Notes: generated from the letters alone by a model not told the origin. A stretch of 64,000 nucleotides of DNA from Kordiimonadaceae bacterium (GCA_024236295.1 JACKKT010000007.1:1-64000); one strand, 5' to 3'; numbered from the stretch's first letter, positions 48,532 through 58,653 are shown. Made by a program: numbers and translations.

Positions 48532-50109
48532 ATGGGGATATTTAATTTGATTAAGTCATTATTAGCCATTTTGATTTTTTTTAGTGGTTTTAGCCTGTCT
48601 TACGCTGACAACTTTAAATTTGTTGAAGCGACAATTGACGATATTCATCAGGCAATTTCTGCAGGTGATATGACCTGCCACGAGATCGTTTCCGGCTATC
48701 TTGATAGAATTAAAACTTATGATCAGCAATTGGGGCTAAATGCAATTACTGTTGTCAACCAGAAAGCTTTGGAAAAAGCAGATCTAATTGACATGAAAAT
48801 CATAAAAGGTGAAAAGCTTGGTCCACTATACTGTGCTCCCATATTGGTAAAAGATAATTATGATACTCATGATCTGCCTACTACTGGGGGTTCAATTGCC
48901 TTATTAAATAATTATCCACCTGACGATGCTTTCATGGTTAGAAAGTTACGAGAAGCTGATGCGATCGTCATTGCAAAAACCAATATGGCTGAATGGGCAT
49001 TTAGTCCGCGTCAAACAAAAAGTTCGTCTTTTGGTACCACTGCCAATGCTTATGATCTTACACGTGTGCCTGCGGGGTCCAGTGGCGGCACAGCGTCCGG
49101 TACGGCCGCCAGTTTTGGGGTCGCCGGCATAGGAACAGATACGGGGAACAGTATCCGGGGTCCGTCATCGCATCTGGCGTTATTTGGTATTCGCTCAACC
49201 ATTGGTCTTACCAGCCGTGATGGGGTTATTCCACTTGCGTGGGATCGCGATGTCACAGGTCCGATGACAAGAACGGTAAAGGATGGTGTGCTGGTTTTTA
49301 ATGTTGTTACGGGCTATGACTCCAATGATCCCATGACAGAACTTGGCAAAGGAAAGCGTAAAGCAGATTATACGGCATTTCTTAAAAAAAATGGACTTAA
49401 AGGAAAACGGATAGGGGTATTGCGTTCACTTGTCTTTACCGTTGATGCAGACCCTGAAATAATCGCACTTTTTATGAAAGCCGTGGATGATTTAAAAGCG
49501 GCAGGAGCAGTTATCGTTGATCCTTTTGAAATTTCAAACCTGGCCGAACATCGAGAAGCGCCAAATTTCTGCCGTCGATTTCGCTATGACATGTATAAAT
49601 ATCTTAAATCACTAGGGGTTAAGGCCCCAATTAAAGATGTCATGGAAGTATTGGAAACCGGGCAATATTCGCCTTATATAAAAGGTGGTCTAGAGAATTT
49701 TGGATCGGGCCCGCTTGATGTCCACCCGAGCAATGAAACACCACCCTGTCTGGAATATCCAAATCATCCGGGAAGAAATGCGTTTAAAGCCGATGTCATT
49801 AAATCAATGGATAAATATGATGTTGATGTTGTTATTTATCCGTCCTGGACAAATCCACCGGCCAAGCTTGAGCGCGCTGATGAAGATTATAAAGGGGATA
49901 ACAGCCAGATTATTGCCCCGGCAACGGGGCTTCCCGCGGCAACGGTCCCTATGGGGTTTTCACATGGCAACCTTCCAGCAGGACTTCAGATATTGGCCAA
50001 GCCATTTCATGAAGATGTCATATTTGAAGTTGCCTATGCTTATGAACAGGCAACAAAACATCGAAAACCACCCAGCCTTTTTCCTGAACTTAAGAATAAT
50101 GATAAATAA
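48532..50109 (+). CDS. Secreted amidase (amidase signature family)
   Basis: 525 residues with a signal peptide (MGIFNLIKSLLAILIFFSGF, cleavage near SYA-D). The Ser-cisSer-Lys triad is present: Lys in CAPILVKDNYD, cis-Ser in AGSSGGTASG and the nucleophile Ser207 in GTDTGNSIRGPS (usual GSDTGGSIR). The enzyme hydrolyses amide bonds of small molecules or peptides in the periplasm; the substrate is unknown. The C-terminal part ends with the typical GLPAATVPMGFS and GLQILAKPFHEDVIF segments. fhs follows after 14 bases. Confidence 0.9.
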   Translation: MGIFNLIKSLLAILIFFSGFSLSYADNFKFVEATIDDIHQAISAGDMTCHEIVSGYLDRIKTYDQQLGLNAITVVNQKALEKADLIDMKIIKGEKLGPLYCAPILVKDNYDTHDLPTTGGSIALLNNYPPDDAFMVRKLREADAIVIAKTNMAEWAFSPRQTKSSSFGTTANAYDLTRVPAGSSGGTASGTAASFGVAGIGTDTGNSIRGPSSHLALFGIRSTIGLTSRDGVIPLAWDRDVTGPMTRTVKDGVLVFNVVTGYDSNDPMTELGKGKRKADYTAFLKKNGLKGKRIGVLRSLVFTVDADPEIIALFMKAVDDLKAAGAVIVDPFEISNLAEHREAPNFCRRFRYDMYKYLKSLGVKAPIKDVMEVLETGQYSPYIKGGLENFGSGPLDVHPSNETPPCLEYPNHPGRNAFKADVIKSMDKYDVDVVIYPSWTNPPAKLERADEDYKGDNSQIIAPATGLPAATVPMGFSHGNLPAGLQILAKPFHEDVIFEVAYAYEQATKHRKPPSLFPELKNNDK

Positions 50110-50123
50110 ATGTGAGTAAATAA

Positions 50124-51806
50124 ATGAGCCAGAAATATAAAAGCGATATTGAAATCGCTCGTGAAGCCACAGCAAAACCAATCGAAGACATTGCAGCAAA
50201 AATTGGTATTCCGGCAGAGAAACTAATCCGCTACGGTCATGATAAGGCAAAAGTAAGTCTGGATTATATTGAAAGCCTTAAGGATAAACCGGACGGTAAA
50301 CTTATACTGGTCACGGCAATCACACCGACTCCGGCAGGCGAAGGAAAAACCACTACCACTGTTGGGCTGGGCGACGGACTAAACCGGATTGGCAAAAAAG
50401 CAATGATCTGTATTCGCGAACCATCACTCGGGCCATGTTTCGGAATGAAGGGGGGAGCGGCAGGCGGTGGCTTTGCACAGGTGATCCCTATGGAAGATAT
50501 TAATCTCCATTTCACTGGTGATTTTCATGCAATCACCAGCGCTAATAACCTTTTGGCAGCAATGATTGATAACCATTATTACTGGGGTAACGCTACTGAA
50601 CTGGATAATCGTCGTATTACCTGGCGTCGTGTATTGGACATGAATGATCGCTCACTGCGACAGGTTGCCACATCCCTTGGCGGTGTGGCGAACGGTTTCC
50701 CACGTGAAGGGGGTTTTGACATTACCCCTGCGTCAGAAGTCATGGCAACTTTCTGTTTGGCAAGTGGCCTTGATGATCTGCGCCGCCGGATCGGACAGAT
50801 CACCATTGGTCAGACGCGCGAAAGAAAAACAATCTATGCCCGCGATATTAAAGCCGATGGACCAATGACGGTACTTCTTAAAGATGCATTGCAGCCAAAC
50901 CTGGTTCAGACATTGGAACATAATCCAGCCTTTATTCATGGGGGACCATTTGCCAATATTGCGCATGGCTGTAACACGGTAATGGCAACCAAAGCGGCCC
51001 TTAAAATGGCGGATTATGTTGTTACTGAAGCCGGGTTTGGGGCTGATCTGGGGGCAGAAAAGTTTTTTGATATCAAATGCCGCAAGGCAGGCCTTAAACC
51101 GGCTGCCGTTGTTCTTGTGGCAACGGTTCGGGCGCTAAAAATGCATGGCGGTATCGGCAAAGACGATTTGGCAAAGGAAAATGTTGATGCGGTTAAAAAA
51201 GGGCTTAAGAACCTTGAACGCCACGCTGAAAATATTAAAAAATATCATGTAGACAGTGTCGTCGGAATAAATCGTTTTCCAACCGATACCGATGCGGAAA
51301 TCGCCGCTGTGGTTGAAGCCTGTGCTAATGTTGGCATAAAGGCGGTGGAAAGCAGTCACTGGGCTAATGGCAGTGCCGGCAGTGCTGCACTGGCACAGGA
51401 AGTTGTTAATACCATAGAGCGCGACAATTCGAACTTCCAGGTGCTTTATCCTGATAATTATGGATTGATGACCAAAATAGAAATTATTGCCAAAGAAATA
51501 TACCGCGCCGATGAGGTCTTTGCTGATCAGAAAATCCGTAGTCAGTTAAAGGATCTGGAAAAAGACGGCTTTGGGCATTTGCCCATCTGTATTGCCAAAA
51601 CACAATATAGCTTTTCAACGGATCCGTCATTGAAAGGAGCGCCTAAAGGCTATGGTATCCCGATCCGAGAAGTTCGGCTTTCAAATGGGGCCGAATTTGT
51701 GCTGGTGGTTTGCGGCGAAATCATGACTATGCCGGGACTACCGCGTGTGCCCGCGGCCGAGGCAATTGAAATTGATGAAAATGGGCTTGTGCAGGGACTT
51801 TTCTAA
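50124..51806 (+). CDS. fhs: Formate-tetrahydrofolate ligase
   Basis: 560 residues, the normal length. The ATP-binding P-loop [17 protein letters not shown] lies near residue 65. Family motifs [18 protein letters not shown] and [16 protein letters not shown] are present. It makes 10-formyl-tetrahydrofolate from formate and ATP, feeding purine and one-carbon metabolism. Formate could come from kynurenine formamidase activity, among other sources. It is closely spaced to the secreted amidase but is unlikely to be functionally tied to it. Confidence 0.97.
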   Translation: MSQKYKSDIEIAREATAKPIEDIAAKIGIPAEKLIRYGHDKAKVSLDYIESLKDKPDGKLILVTAITPTPAGEGKTTTTVGLGDGLNRIGKKAMICIREPSLGPCFGMKGGAAGGGFAQVIPMEDINLHFTGDFHAITSANNLLAAMIDNHYYWGNATELDNRRITWRRVLDMNDRSLRQVATSLGGVANGFPREGGFDITPASEVMATFCLASGLDDLRRRIGQITIGQTRERKTIYARDIKADGPMTVLLKDALQPNLVQTLEHNPAFIHGGPFANIAHGCNTVMATKAALKMADYVVTEAGFGADLGAEKFFDIKCRKAGLKPAAVVLVATVRALKMHGGIGKDDLAKENVDAVKKGLKNLERHAENIKKYHVDSVVGINRFPTDTDAEIAAVVEACANVGIKAVESSHWANGSAGSAALAQEVVNTIERDNSNFQVLYPDNYGLMTKIEIIAKEIYRADEVFADQKIRSQLKDLEKDGFGHLPICIAKTQYSFSTDPSLKGAPKGYGIPIREVRLSNGAEFVLVVCGEIMTMPGLPRVPAAEAIEIDENGLVQGLF

Positions 51807-51926
51807 AAACTGAAGAGTTTAATTATATTGGTTTTTTTTATTCATCATTATTGACGTTCCGATAGCGCTTGTCTGCATTGGGCCTTTATTCTATACATAA
51901 ATAATAACAAAAATAGGGAGTAAAGG

Positions 51927-52949
51927 TTGCCAAGTTACGCGTGGATAAAAAAAATTACTGTTCTTATGGTGAGTGCCGCTATTTCAATTTTACCGGCAAA
52001 CTCTGCTCTTTCTGCACGAAAACAATTTAATATTGGTACGGGCTTTGTCGGCAGTTCGATGCATTCACTTGGAACGGTGCTTGCAAAGAATCTTCAAAAA
52101 AATATGCGTTTGCGGGTAACTGCCAGACCTTTTGTCGGACCGAGTTCATTTATACCGCTTATTAATGTGGGTGAGCTTGAAATGGGGCTTACGTCCATGG
52201 CGGGTATGGGGACAGCTTATAGAGGAATTGATACGGATGCCAACAAGGATATTCGGGTTGTTGCCAGACTTTTTGCAATGCCGTTTGCATTCATAACCCG
52301 AAAGGATTCAGGCATTAAAAATATTGCTGACCTTAAGGGAAAGAAAGTCGTTTTGGATATTACGGCTGCCCAAGCGGTTAATACAATGGCCATTGCCATG
52401 CTGGAAGCGGCAGGGCTTGACCGTAAAGATGTTGTGGTCATTCCGGTTTCTGGTGTCGGACAGGGGGTTGAGGCTGTTGTTGAGGGCAATGCAGATGCCA
52501 CCCCCGGAAGTGTGAGTATGTCAGCGGTCAGAAAAGCGGACGCAACTGTCGGGGTGCGTATTTTGAATCTTGCAAGTCCTGGGTATGAGCAAAGGCTTGA
52601 AAATTCTTCAGCACCGGGCTTGAGATCCTATGTAATTGAGGCGGGACTATATCCCGGCGTTGAAACCGAAACACGTATTTTTGCAATGGATATGTATCTG
52701 TTGGTGCCAAAAGCTCTTGAAGATGAGGATGTGGTAAAAATTCTTGATGCACTGCATACTAGCTGGCCGGAAATGCAAAAGGAGTATGGGGGATTTAAGG
52801 GTGTATCAACAGATGAATTTGTACACCCTTCGCAAACTGTGCCTTACCATAAAGCCGCTATAGACTATTATAAAAGTGGCAAGGGTACAGCCGTTTGGGA
52901 TGAGCAGGCAGAACTGAGAAATCAGAAGCTTCTTGATGTCTGGAAATAA
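51927..52949 (+). CDS. TAXI-family TRAP transporter solute-binding protein
   Basis: 340 residues starting at TTG 51927, with AGGGAG and AAAGG just upstream. The signal peptide ends near SALSA-R. The mature protein opens with FNIGTGFVGSSMHSLGTVLAKNL, the TAXI signature of a substrate-binding fold. It then shows VGELEMGLTSMAGMGTAYRG and LKGKKVVLDITAAQAVN. It would capture a small organic acid or amino acid for a fused TRAP permease. No permease gene is adjacent. The two molybdenum-hydroxylase pairs follow about 190 bases downstream; a shared substrate is possible but not shown. Confidence 0.85.
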   Translation: MPSYAWIKKITVLMVSAAISILPANSALSARKQFNIGTGFVGSSMHSLGTVLAKNLQKNMRLRVTARPFVGPSSFIPLINVGELEMGLTSMAGMGTAYRGIDTDANKDIRVVARLFAMPFAFITRKDSGIKNIADLKGKKVVLDITAAQAVNTMAIAMLEAAGLDRKDVVVIPVSGVGQGVEAVVEGNADATPGSVSMSAVRKADATVGVRILNLASPGYEQRLENSSAPGLRSYVIEAGLYPGVETETRIFAMDMYLLVPKALEDEDVVKILDALHTSWPEMQKEYGGFKGVSTDEFVHPSQTVPYHKAAIDYYKSGKGTAVWDEQAELRNQKLLDVWK

Positions 52950-53139
52950 TTAGATTTATTAATTCGAATATTATAAGTGCAATAATCATAAAATTCTGGC
53001 CTCCCTATGGGTTGGATAGATGTCTTATTTCAGTTTTATTAAATATGAAGTCTGATTTCTAAATCCGTTGTTTTATATGCTCTTGATATGATAATTATAA
53101 TCACTAAAGATTAAATAAATAAAAAACAGGTAACAAAAT

Positions 53140-53604
53140 ATGGTCAAATTTACGGTTAATGGCATTTCACATACTTTTAATGGCGATGAAGACATGCCTC
53201 TTCTTTGGTATTTACGTGATGAAGCAAGATTAACGGGTACAAAATTTGGCTGTGGGATTGCTCAATGTGGCGCATGCACAGTTCATATTGGCGGCATGGC
53301 GCAACGCTCATGTTCAGTCCCAATGGCAGCAGTTGAAGGTGAAAACATTATAACAATTGAAGGATTGGAACATTCAGATCGTCTTCATGCAGTACAGCGA
53401 GCCTGGTTAGAAGAGGATGTTGCTCAATGTGGATTTTGCCAATCAGGTCAAATCATGGCAATTGCGTCATTTTTGAAAGATTTCCCAAACCCATCGGATA
53501 AAGATATTGATGAAAACCATACTAACCTTTGTCGCTGTGCCACGTATGTAAGAATGAGAGCTGCAATTCATAAGGCTGCAGCATACTTGCAGGAGGAGAT
53601 TTGA
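53140..53604 (+). CDS. iorA: (2Fe-2S) subunit of molybdenum hydroxylase, IorA type (copy 1)
   Basis: 154 residues. Two [2Fe-2S] clusters: plant-type ligands Cys38, 43, 46 (FGCGIAQCGACTVH) and Cys58, then the hydroxylase-specific pair Cys97/Cys100 (QCGFC) and Cys131/Cys133 (NLCRC). It passes electrons from the molybdenum subunit IorB. It lacks its own signal and is expected to be co-exported with IorB. The iorB start follows after one base. A second pair of the same size begins at 55936. Substrate class (isoquinoline, nicotinate, aldehydes or similar heterocycles) is open. Confidence 0.93.
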   Translation: MVKFTVNGISHTFNGDEDMPLLWYLRDEARLTGTKFGCGIAQCGACTVHIGGMAQRSCSVPMAAVEGENIITIEGLEHSDRLHAVQRAWLEEDVAQCGFCQSGQIMAIASFLKDFPNPSDKDIDENHTNLCRCATYVRMRAAIHKAAAYLQEEI

Positions 53605-53605
53605 T

Positions 53606-55825
53606 ATGGAAAGAATGAACAGAAGACGCTTTTTAGAGATATCTGCTGCTGCAGGCGCGCTAATATTATCAACACCAAATTTAGGGATCGCGCAGGATAA
53701 TACGAATGACTCTTTTGCCAATCTTGATACAAATTTAGGTCTTTTTCTTAAAATTAACAGTGATGAGAGTATTGTCATTGGCTATTCAGTGCCCGAAATG
53801 GGTTCAGGAATAAGTACTGCTTTACCGATGATTGTGGCAGAAGAGCTTGATGTTGATTTTGAAAAAATAAAAGTCGATAAATTACCACCGCTGCTACAAA
53901 AAAGTGATGGGCGAACCCCTTACAAAGACGCTGAATATAAACAATATTCAATATTTCAGGAAACAGGCGGTAGTAACGCTATACGGCTTTGCTATGATAT
54001 GTTGAGAGACGCGGGTGCTGAAGCACGTGCCCTGATTTTAAAAGCGGCCTCTGATGAATTTGGCGTGCCTGTATCCGAACTTAGTACAAATAGAGGTTAT
54101 GTAATTTATGACGATCAACGATTAAGTTATGGATCACTTGCTGAAAAAGCAGCTTCAACTAAGCTTGATTTTGAGCCTAGGCTTAAAGATCCAAAAGATT
54201 TTAAAATAATCGGTACTGAACAGCGCCAAAAGGCTACACCGGAAATTGTCACGGGCAAACAATTATATGCAATGGATATTTATATGCCGGGAATGTTAAC
54301 GGCAGTTATTGCACGTTGTCCTTATATTGACGGTATTGTGAAATCTTATGATGATAAGGAAGCACTGAAAGTCCCGGGCGTACGTCATATAATACGCATA
54401 AATCGCATTCCGGAAGACCGTAACGCCAAGAAATATGTTGCTGATGGTGTAGCTGTTATTGCAGATAATTTCTGGGCAGCACAAAAGGGACGGGAAGCTT
54501 TAAAAATTGAATGGGATGACAGCAAATTTGCGCATGTTGATAATGCCTGGATAGATCGTAAGTTTGATGAAATGCTTGCGACCGGTAAAACCAATATTAA
54601 AATTGAACATGGTGATTTTGACAAAGCATATGAGGGAGCCGATAAAAAACTTGAAGTAACATATGATCAGCCCTATTGGGCCCATATTATCATGGAAAAT
54701 CCGTGCAGCGTCGTAAGCGTTGAAAAAAATAAAGTCAAAGCTTATGCCATGAGCCAGGTCGCTTCCAAGGCAATGAATGAACTTGTTAAAGTGCTGCCCG
54801 GTTACAATATGGAACAAATAGATATCACCCTTATGAGAATGGGCACGGGTTTTGGCCGAAAAGACAAGGTTGACAGTTTGCTTGAAGCAGCACTTTGCTC
54901 AAAGGCTGTTGGAAAGCCGGTTAAAGTGATATGGACACGTGAAGATGATGTAGAACAGGATTTCTTTAATCCCAAAGGTCGTCATGTTTTGCGGGGCGGT
55001 TTGGACAAACAAGGAAAAATTGTTGCTGCAAACTATATTCATTGCACCACAAACAATGATTTCGCCACACATGCATTTCCAGCTCATTATATCCCTAACT
55101 ACCGTGGTGAAAATATATATACAACCATTCTGCCAATTGGATTTTGGCGCGCTCCTACAGAAAATGTAGCGGGATTTGCACTGCAATCTTTTGTTGATGA
55201 AATGGCCCATTTGGCAGGTAAAGACCCGCTTCAGTTTCGTATAGATATGTTCAATATGTCGGAAGGAACGCCTTACCCTGAACAAAGCATGGACCATATG
55301 GTTGGCAAACGTTTCATTACTGTGCTTGAAATGGCAGCAAAAAAAGCAGGATGGGGTAAAAAACTTCCTAAAGGGCACGGTATGGGGGTTGCCAGTTTCC
55401 TTACTTTTGGCGGATATGCAGCAACCGTTGTCGAGGTAAAAGTAGATAATGATGGCACACTGACAATAATTAATACAGTCGCAACAGTGGATCCTGGCAT
55501 TGTCATTAATCGTCTTGGCGCACGTGCGCAGATCGAAGGGGGTACATTGGACGGTTTTAGTGCGGCCCTTGGACAAGAGGTGAATATAGAGGGTGGACGT
55601 GTTATAAATACTAATCTGGATAGCTATGAAATGGCGCGCATAGCGAGCACACCCCATAATTTCACGGCAGAAGTAACAAATAATGCATACGCCCCAAAAG
55701 GTATGGGTGAAATGTCGTTGCCGCCAGCAATTCCCGCGCTTTGCAATGCAATTTATGATGCATGCGGTATCAGGATTAGAAAACTACCGATTGCTGATCA
55801 GTTATCCAAAGCAATGAGGGTTTAA
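53606..55825 (+). CDS. iorB: Molybdenum hydroxylase large subunit, IorB type, Tat-exported (copy 1)
   Basis: 739 residues. Twin-arginine signal MERMNRRRFLEISAAAGALI (Arg6-Arg8) sends it folded to the periplasm. Xanthine oxidase-family large subunit: GGSNAIR loop, GTGFGRKDKVD and the catalytic Glu702 in KGMGEMSLPP. An active-site region reads IGFWRAPTENV (Trp514), different from the GPWRGPTENV of copy 2. It hydroxylates an aromatic heterocycle or oxidises an aldehyde using water, with electrons leaving through IorA. No cytochrome c subunit is adjacent. It is Mo-cofactor dependent; the preferred substrate cannot be deduced. Confidence 0.92.
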   Translation: MERMNRRRFLEISAAAGALILSTPNLGIAQDNTNDSFANLDTNLGLFLKINSDESIVIGYSVPEMGSGISTALPMIVAEELDVDFEKIKVDKLPPLLQKSDGRTPYKDAEYKQYSIFQETGGSNAIRLCYDMLRDAGAEARALILKAASDEFGVPVSELSTNRGYVIYDDQRLSYGSLAEKAASTKLDFEPRLKDPKDFKIIGTEQRQKATPEIVTGKQLYAMDIYMPGMLTAVIARCPYIDGIVKSYDDKEALKVPGVRHIIRINRIPEDRNAKKYVADGVAVIADNFWAAQKGREALKIEWDDSKFAHVDNAWIDRKFDEMLATGKTNIKIEHGDFDKAYEGADKKLEVTYDQPYWAHIIMENPCSVVSVEKNKVKAYAMSQVASKAMNELVKVLPGYNMEQIDITLMRMGTGFGRKDKVDSLLEAALCSKAVGKPVKVIWTREDDVEQDFFNPKGRHVLRGGLDKQGKIVAANYIHCTTNNDFATHAFPAHYIPNYRGENIYTTILPIGFWRAPTENVAGFALQSFVDEMAHLAGKDPLQFRIDMFNMSEGTPYPEQSMDHMVGKRFITVLEMAAKKAGWGKKLPKGHGMGVASFLTFGGYAATVVEVKVDNDGTLTIINTVATVDPGIVINRLGARAQIEGGTLDGFSAALGQEVNIEGGRVINTNLDSYEMARIASTPHNFTAEVTNNAYAPKGMGEMSLPPAIPALCNAIYDACGIRIRKLPIADQLSKAMRV

Positions 55826-55883
55826 ATTAATAATTGTAATTCATAAAAAATTCATTTCAATTAGGCTTGATTTATTTTTGCAA

Positions 55884-55892
55884 TGTTATACT
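55884..55892 (+). promoter_or_regulatory. Extended -10 candidate before iorA copy 2
   Basis: TGTTATACT fits an extended -10 element (TGn then TATACT). It lies in the 110-base spacer between the two iorAB copies. A TTGATT at 55867 is only 14 bases away, too close for a normal -35. Independent transcription of copy 2 is possible. Confidence 0.3.
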
Positions 55893-55935
55893 GTATCATA
55901 CTGAGGTCGAGCCCGAAGAATATAAAGAGGTCAAA

Positions 55936-56400
55936 ATGGTTAAATTTACTATAAATGGAAAATCACACACTTTTAATGGTGATGAAGAAATGCCACTCCT
56001 GTGGTATTTGCGTGATGAAGCAAAATTAACTGGGACGAAATTCGGCTGTGGCATTGCACAGTGCGGGGCTTGCACAGTTCACGTTAACGGACAGGCTCAG
56101 CGTTCGTGTGTATTGCCGATGATGGCGGTGGAAGGTGAGGAAATTACAACTATTGAAGGAATTGGTGATGAAAACCGCCTACATGCAGTACAAAAGGCAT
56201 GGATTGATGAAGATGTTTCCCAATGTGGTTACTGCCAAACGGGTCAGATTATGGCTGTGGTTTCTTTTCTAAAAGATTATCCAAATCCCACCGATCAGGA
56301 TATAGATGAAAATCATACCAATCTTTGTCGTTGTGCCAGCTATATGAGAATAAGAAGAGCCATTCATAGAGCGGCCAGATATATAAGAGGGGAGATGTAA
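55936..56400 (+). CDS. iorA: (2Fe-2S) subunit of molybdenum hydroxylase, IorA type (copy 2)
   Basis: 154 residues from ATG 55936, preceded by AAAGAGG; an upstream ATG at 55867 is in frame but sits in the promoter region. Same eight cluster Cys as copy 1, with CGYCQTGQIM in place of CGFCQSGQIM and a similar NLCRCASYMRIR ending. It forms a pair with the downstream IorB. The gene has the same length as copy 1 and most differences are conservative, so this is a tandem duplication old enough to have diverged. Confidence 0.93.
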   Translation: MVKFTINGKSHTFNGDEEMPLLWYLRDEAKLTGTKFGCGIAQCGACTVHVNGQAQRSCVLPMMAVEGEEITTIEGIGDENRLHAVQKAWIDEDVSQCGYCQTGQIMAVVSFLKDYPNPTDQDIDENHTNLCRCASYMRIRRAIHRAARYIRGEM

Positions 56401-56401
56401 G

Positions 56402-58621
56402 ATGGAAAATTTCAACAGACGTCGCTTCCTAAAGGTTTCTGCTGCTGCCGGCGCACTCGTGATTAGCGCACCAGCTATCAGTTTTGCTCAAGGGATGAGT
56501 AAGGAAAGATATAGAAATCTGGATACAAACCTTGGCTTTTATCTGAAAATTGATGGCAATAATAAAATTACTATCGGTTATTCTGTTCCTGATGACGGTA
56601 CAGGCGTAAGTACAGCTTTGCCGATGCTGGTTGCAGAAGAACTTGATGTTGATTTTAAAACGGTCCATGTGGAAAAATTACCGCCACTTTATAAAAAAGC
56701 AGAGGGCGAAAACGGATACGAGGATCAAACATACAAAGGGCAGCCAATCCATCAGTCTACGGGTGGTAGCCAGGCAATCCGCAGATCTTATATCATGCTC
56801 CGTCAGGCCGGTGCTGAGGCCAGAGCCCGCCTTGTAATGGCTGCTGCACAGAAACTGGGCGTATCAGAAAGCGATCTTTCGACTGAAAATGGTTTTGTGG
56901 TTCATGGCAGCAACCGTTTAAGTTACGGTTCACTTGTCGATGCGGCTGCAAAAGTAACATTAAACAGCGAACCGAAGCTGAAAGATTATGCCGACTATAA
57001 AATTATCGGTACAGACCAGCCACAAAAAGCGGCTTTGGATATTGCTTTGGGTAAGCCAATTTACTGTATGGATATGGAACTGCCGGGCATGCTTAACGCT
57101 GTTATTGCACGCTGCCCATACATTGATGGTGTTGTTAAGTCGTATGATGATACTAAAGCGTTGAAAGTGCCAGGGGTCAGAAAAGTAGTCAGAATTCACC
57201 GAATTCCTGAAGACCGCAGTCAGCAAAAAATTATTTCTGATGGTGTCGCGGTAATTGCAGATAATCATTGGGCAGCTCTTAAAGGGCGCGACGCTCTTGA
57301 AATTGAATGGGATGATAGTAAATGGGCCCATGCCGATGATGCCTGGTTAAATAGCGAATTTGACAGGATGGTTAAAAACGGCAAACGGGAAATTAAAATA
57401 GAGCATGGCGATTTTGATGCTGCTTATGCGAAAGCTGATAAAAAGCTGGAAGTAGCATATGAACAGCCATACTGGGCCCATGCCACGATGGAAACGCCTT
57501 GTGGCATTGCCGATGTAACCAAAGATAAGATTACAGTTATCGCGGGGAATCAGACGGCAGTTCGGGTAATGAATGACCTGATGCAGGTATTCCCTGGCTA
57601 TCGTCATGACCAGTTTGATGTTACGCTGATGCGACTTGGCTCAGGTTTCGGGCGTAAATTTATCGTTGATGCTGTGACTGAAGCAGCACTTTGCTCAAAA
57701 GCGGTTGGCAAACCTGTAAAAGTTATATGGACCCGTGAAGATGACCTTGAACAGGATTTTTATAATCCAAAAGGTAGGCATGTTTTCCGAGGTGGACTGG
57801 ATAAAAACGGTAAAATTATTGCTGCCAACTATCTTCATTGCTCTACAGATAATGATTTTGCAACACATGCGTTTCCTGCTCATAATATCCCTAATTATCG
57901 GGGTGAGGTTGTGCATAAACAGGTTCTGCCAAGTGGTCCATGGCGTGGACCAACAGAGAATGTTGCCGGATATGCAATGCAATCTTTTGTCGATGAAATG
58001 GCACATCTTGCAGGACAGGATCCTCTGGAATATCGTATTAACATGTTCCGTGAAACAGGCGATACGCCGCATCCCGGGTTTAGCAGTGATTTCATCCGTG
58101 CAGATCGCTTTATCAATATTTTGCAGATAGCAGCGAAGAATGCAGGTTGGGGTAAAAAACTTCCCAAAGGACACGGTATGGGGGTTGCCAGCTTTATGAC
58201 CTTTGGTGGTTATGCGGCTGCTGTGGTTGAGGTTAAAGTCGATGATGACGGTACTTTGACAATTATCAAAGCATCAGGTGCTTGTGATCCGGGTGTGGTT
58301 ATCAACCCTCTAGGCTGTAAAGGTCAGATTGAGGGCGGTACACTGGACGGATTTAGTGCAGCACTTGGTCAGGAAATTAAAATTGATGGTGGTCGTGTTA
58401 TTACCAATAACTTTGATACCTACCATATGGCACGAATTGCTCAGGCTCCGACACAGTTTGATGCGGAGGTAGCCAAAAATAACATTGAACCACGCGGAAT
58501 GGGTGAAATGGCGCTGCCAGCAGCAATACCGGCTCTTTGTAATGCGATTTATGCGGCATGTGGAGTAAGAATACGTAAATTACCGATCGCCGATCAGCTA
58601 AAGACTGCTATGAGAAGTTAA
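56402..58621 (+). CDS. iorB: Molybdenum hydroxylase large subunit, IorB type, Tat-exported (copy 2)
   Basis: 739 residues, the same length as copy 1. Tat signal MENFNRRRFLKVSAAAGALV with the consensus RRRFLK. Shared features are GGSQAIR, GSGFGRKFIVD and the catalytic Glu702 in RGMGEMALPA. It differs from copy 1 in the active-site segment SGPWRGPTENV (Trp514, then Arg, Gly where copy 1 has Ala), and in the linker near residue 555 (GDTPHPGFSSDFIRA). The altered pocket residues suggest a different substrate range. A strong bidirectional terminator follows. Confidence 0.92.
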   Translation: MENFNRRRFLKVSAAAGALVISAPAISFAQGMSKERYRNLDTNLGFYLKIDGNNKITIGYSVPDDGTGVSTALPMLVAEELDVDFKTVHVEKLPPLYKKAEGENGYEDQTYKGQPIHQSTGGSQAIRRSYIMLRQAGAEARARLVMAAAQKLGVSESDLSTENGFVVHGSNRLSYGSLVDAAAKVTLNSEPKLKDYADYKIIGTDQPQKAALDIALGKPIYCMDMELPGMLNAVIARCPYIDGVVKSYDDTKALKVPGVRKVVRIHRIPEDRSQQKIISDGVAVIADNHWAALKGRDALEIEWDDSKWAHADDAWLNSEFDRMVKNGKREIKIEHGDFDAAYAKADKKLEVAYEQPYWAHATMETPCGIADVTKDKITVIAGNQTAVRVMNDLMQVFPGYRHDQFDVTLMRLGSGFGRKFIVDAVTEAALCSKAVGKPVKVIWTREDDLEQDFYNPKGRHVFRGGLDKNGKIIAANYLHCSTDNDFATHAFPAHNIPNYRGEVVHKQVLPSGPWRGPTENVAGYAMQSFVDEMAHLAGQDPLEYRINMFRETGDTPHPGFSSDFIRADRFINILQIAAKNAGWGKKLPKGHGMGVASFMTFGGYAAAVVEVKVDDDGTLTIIKASGACDPGVVINPLGCKGQIEGGTLDGFSAALGQEIKIDGGRVITNNFDTYHMARIAQAPTQFDAEVAKNNIEPRGMGEMALPAAIPALCNAIYAACGVRIRKLPIADQLKTAMRS

Positions 58622-58653
58622 CAGTCTGGAAATTTATACTCAGGTTCATTTTG

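Noticed and set aside
54899..55657. 252-codon minus-strand open frame within iorB copy 1
   Set aside because: Cys/His-rich composition and location fully inside a conserved gene mark it as a reading-frame shadow; copy 2 has a similar but shorter one at the corresponding place.
55867..55935. Upstream in-frame ATG for iorA copy 2
   Set aside because: It falls inside the promoter-like spacer; the ATG at 55936 has a ribosome binding site and matches the start of copy 1 exactly.
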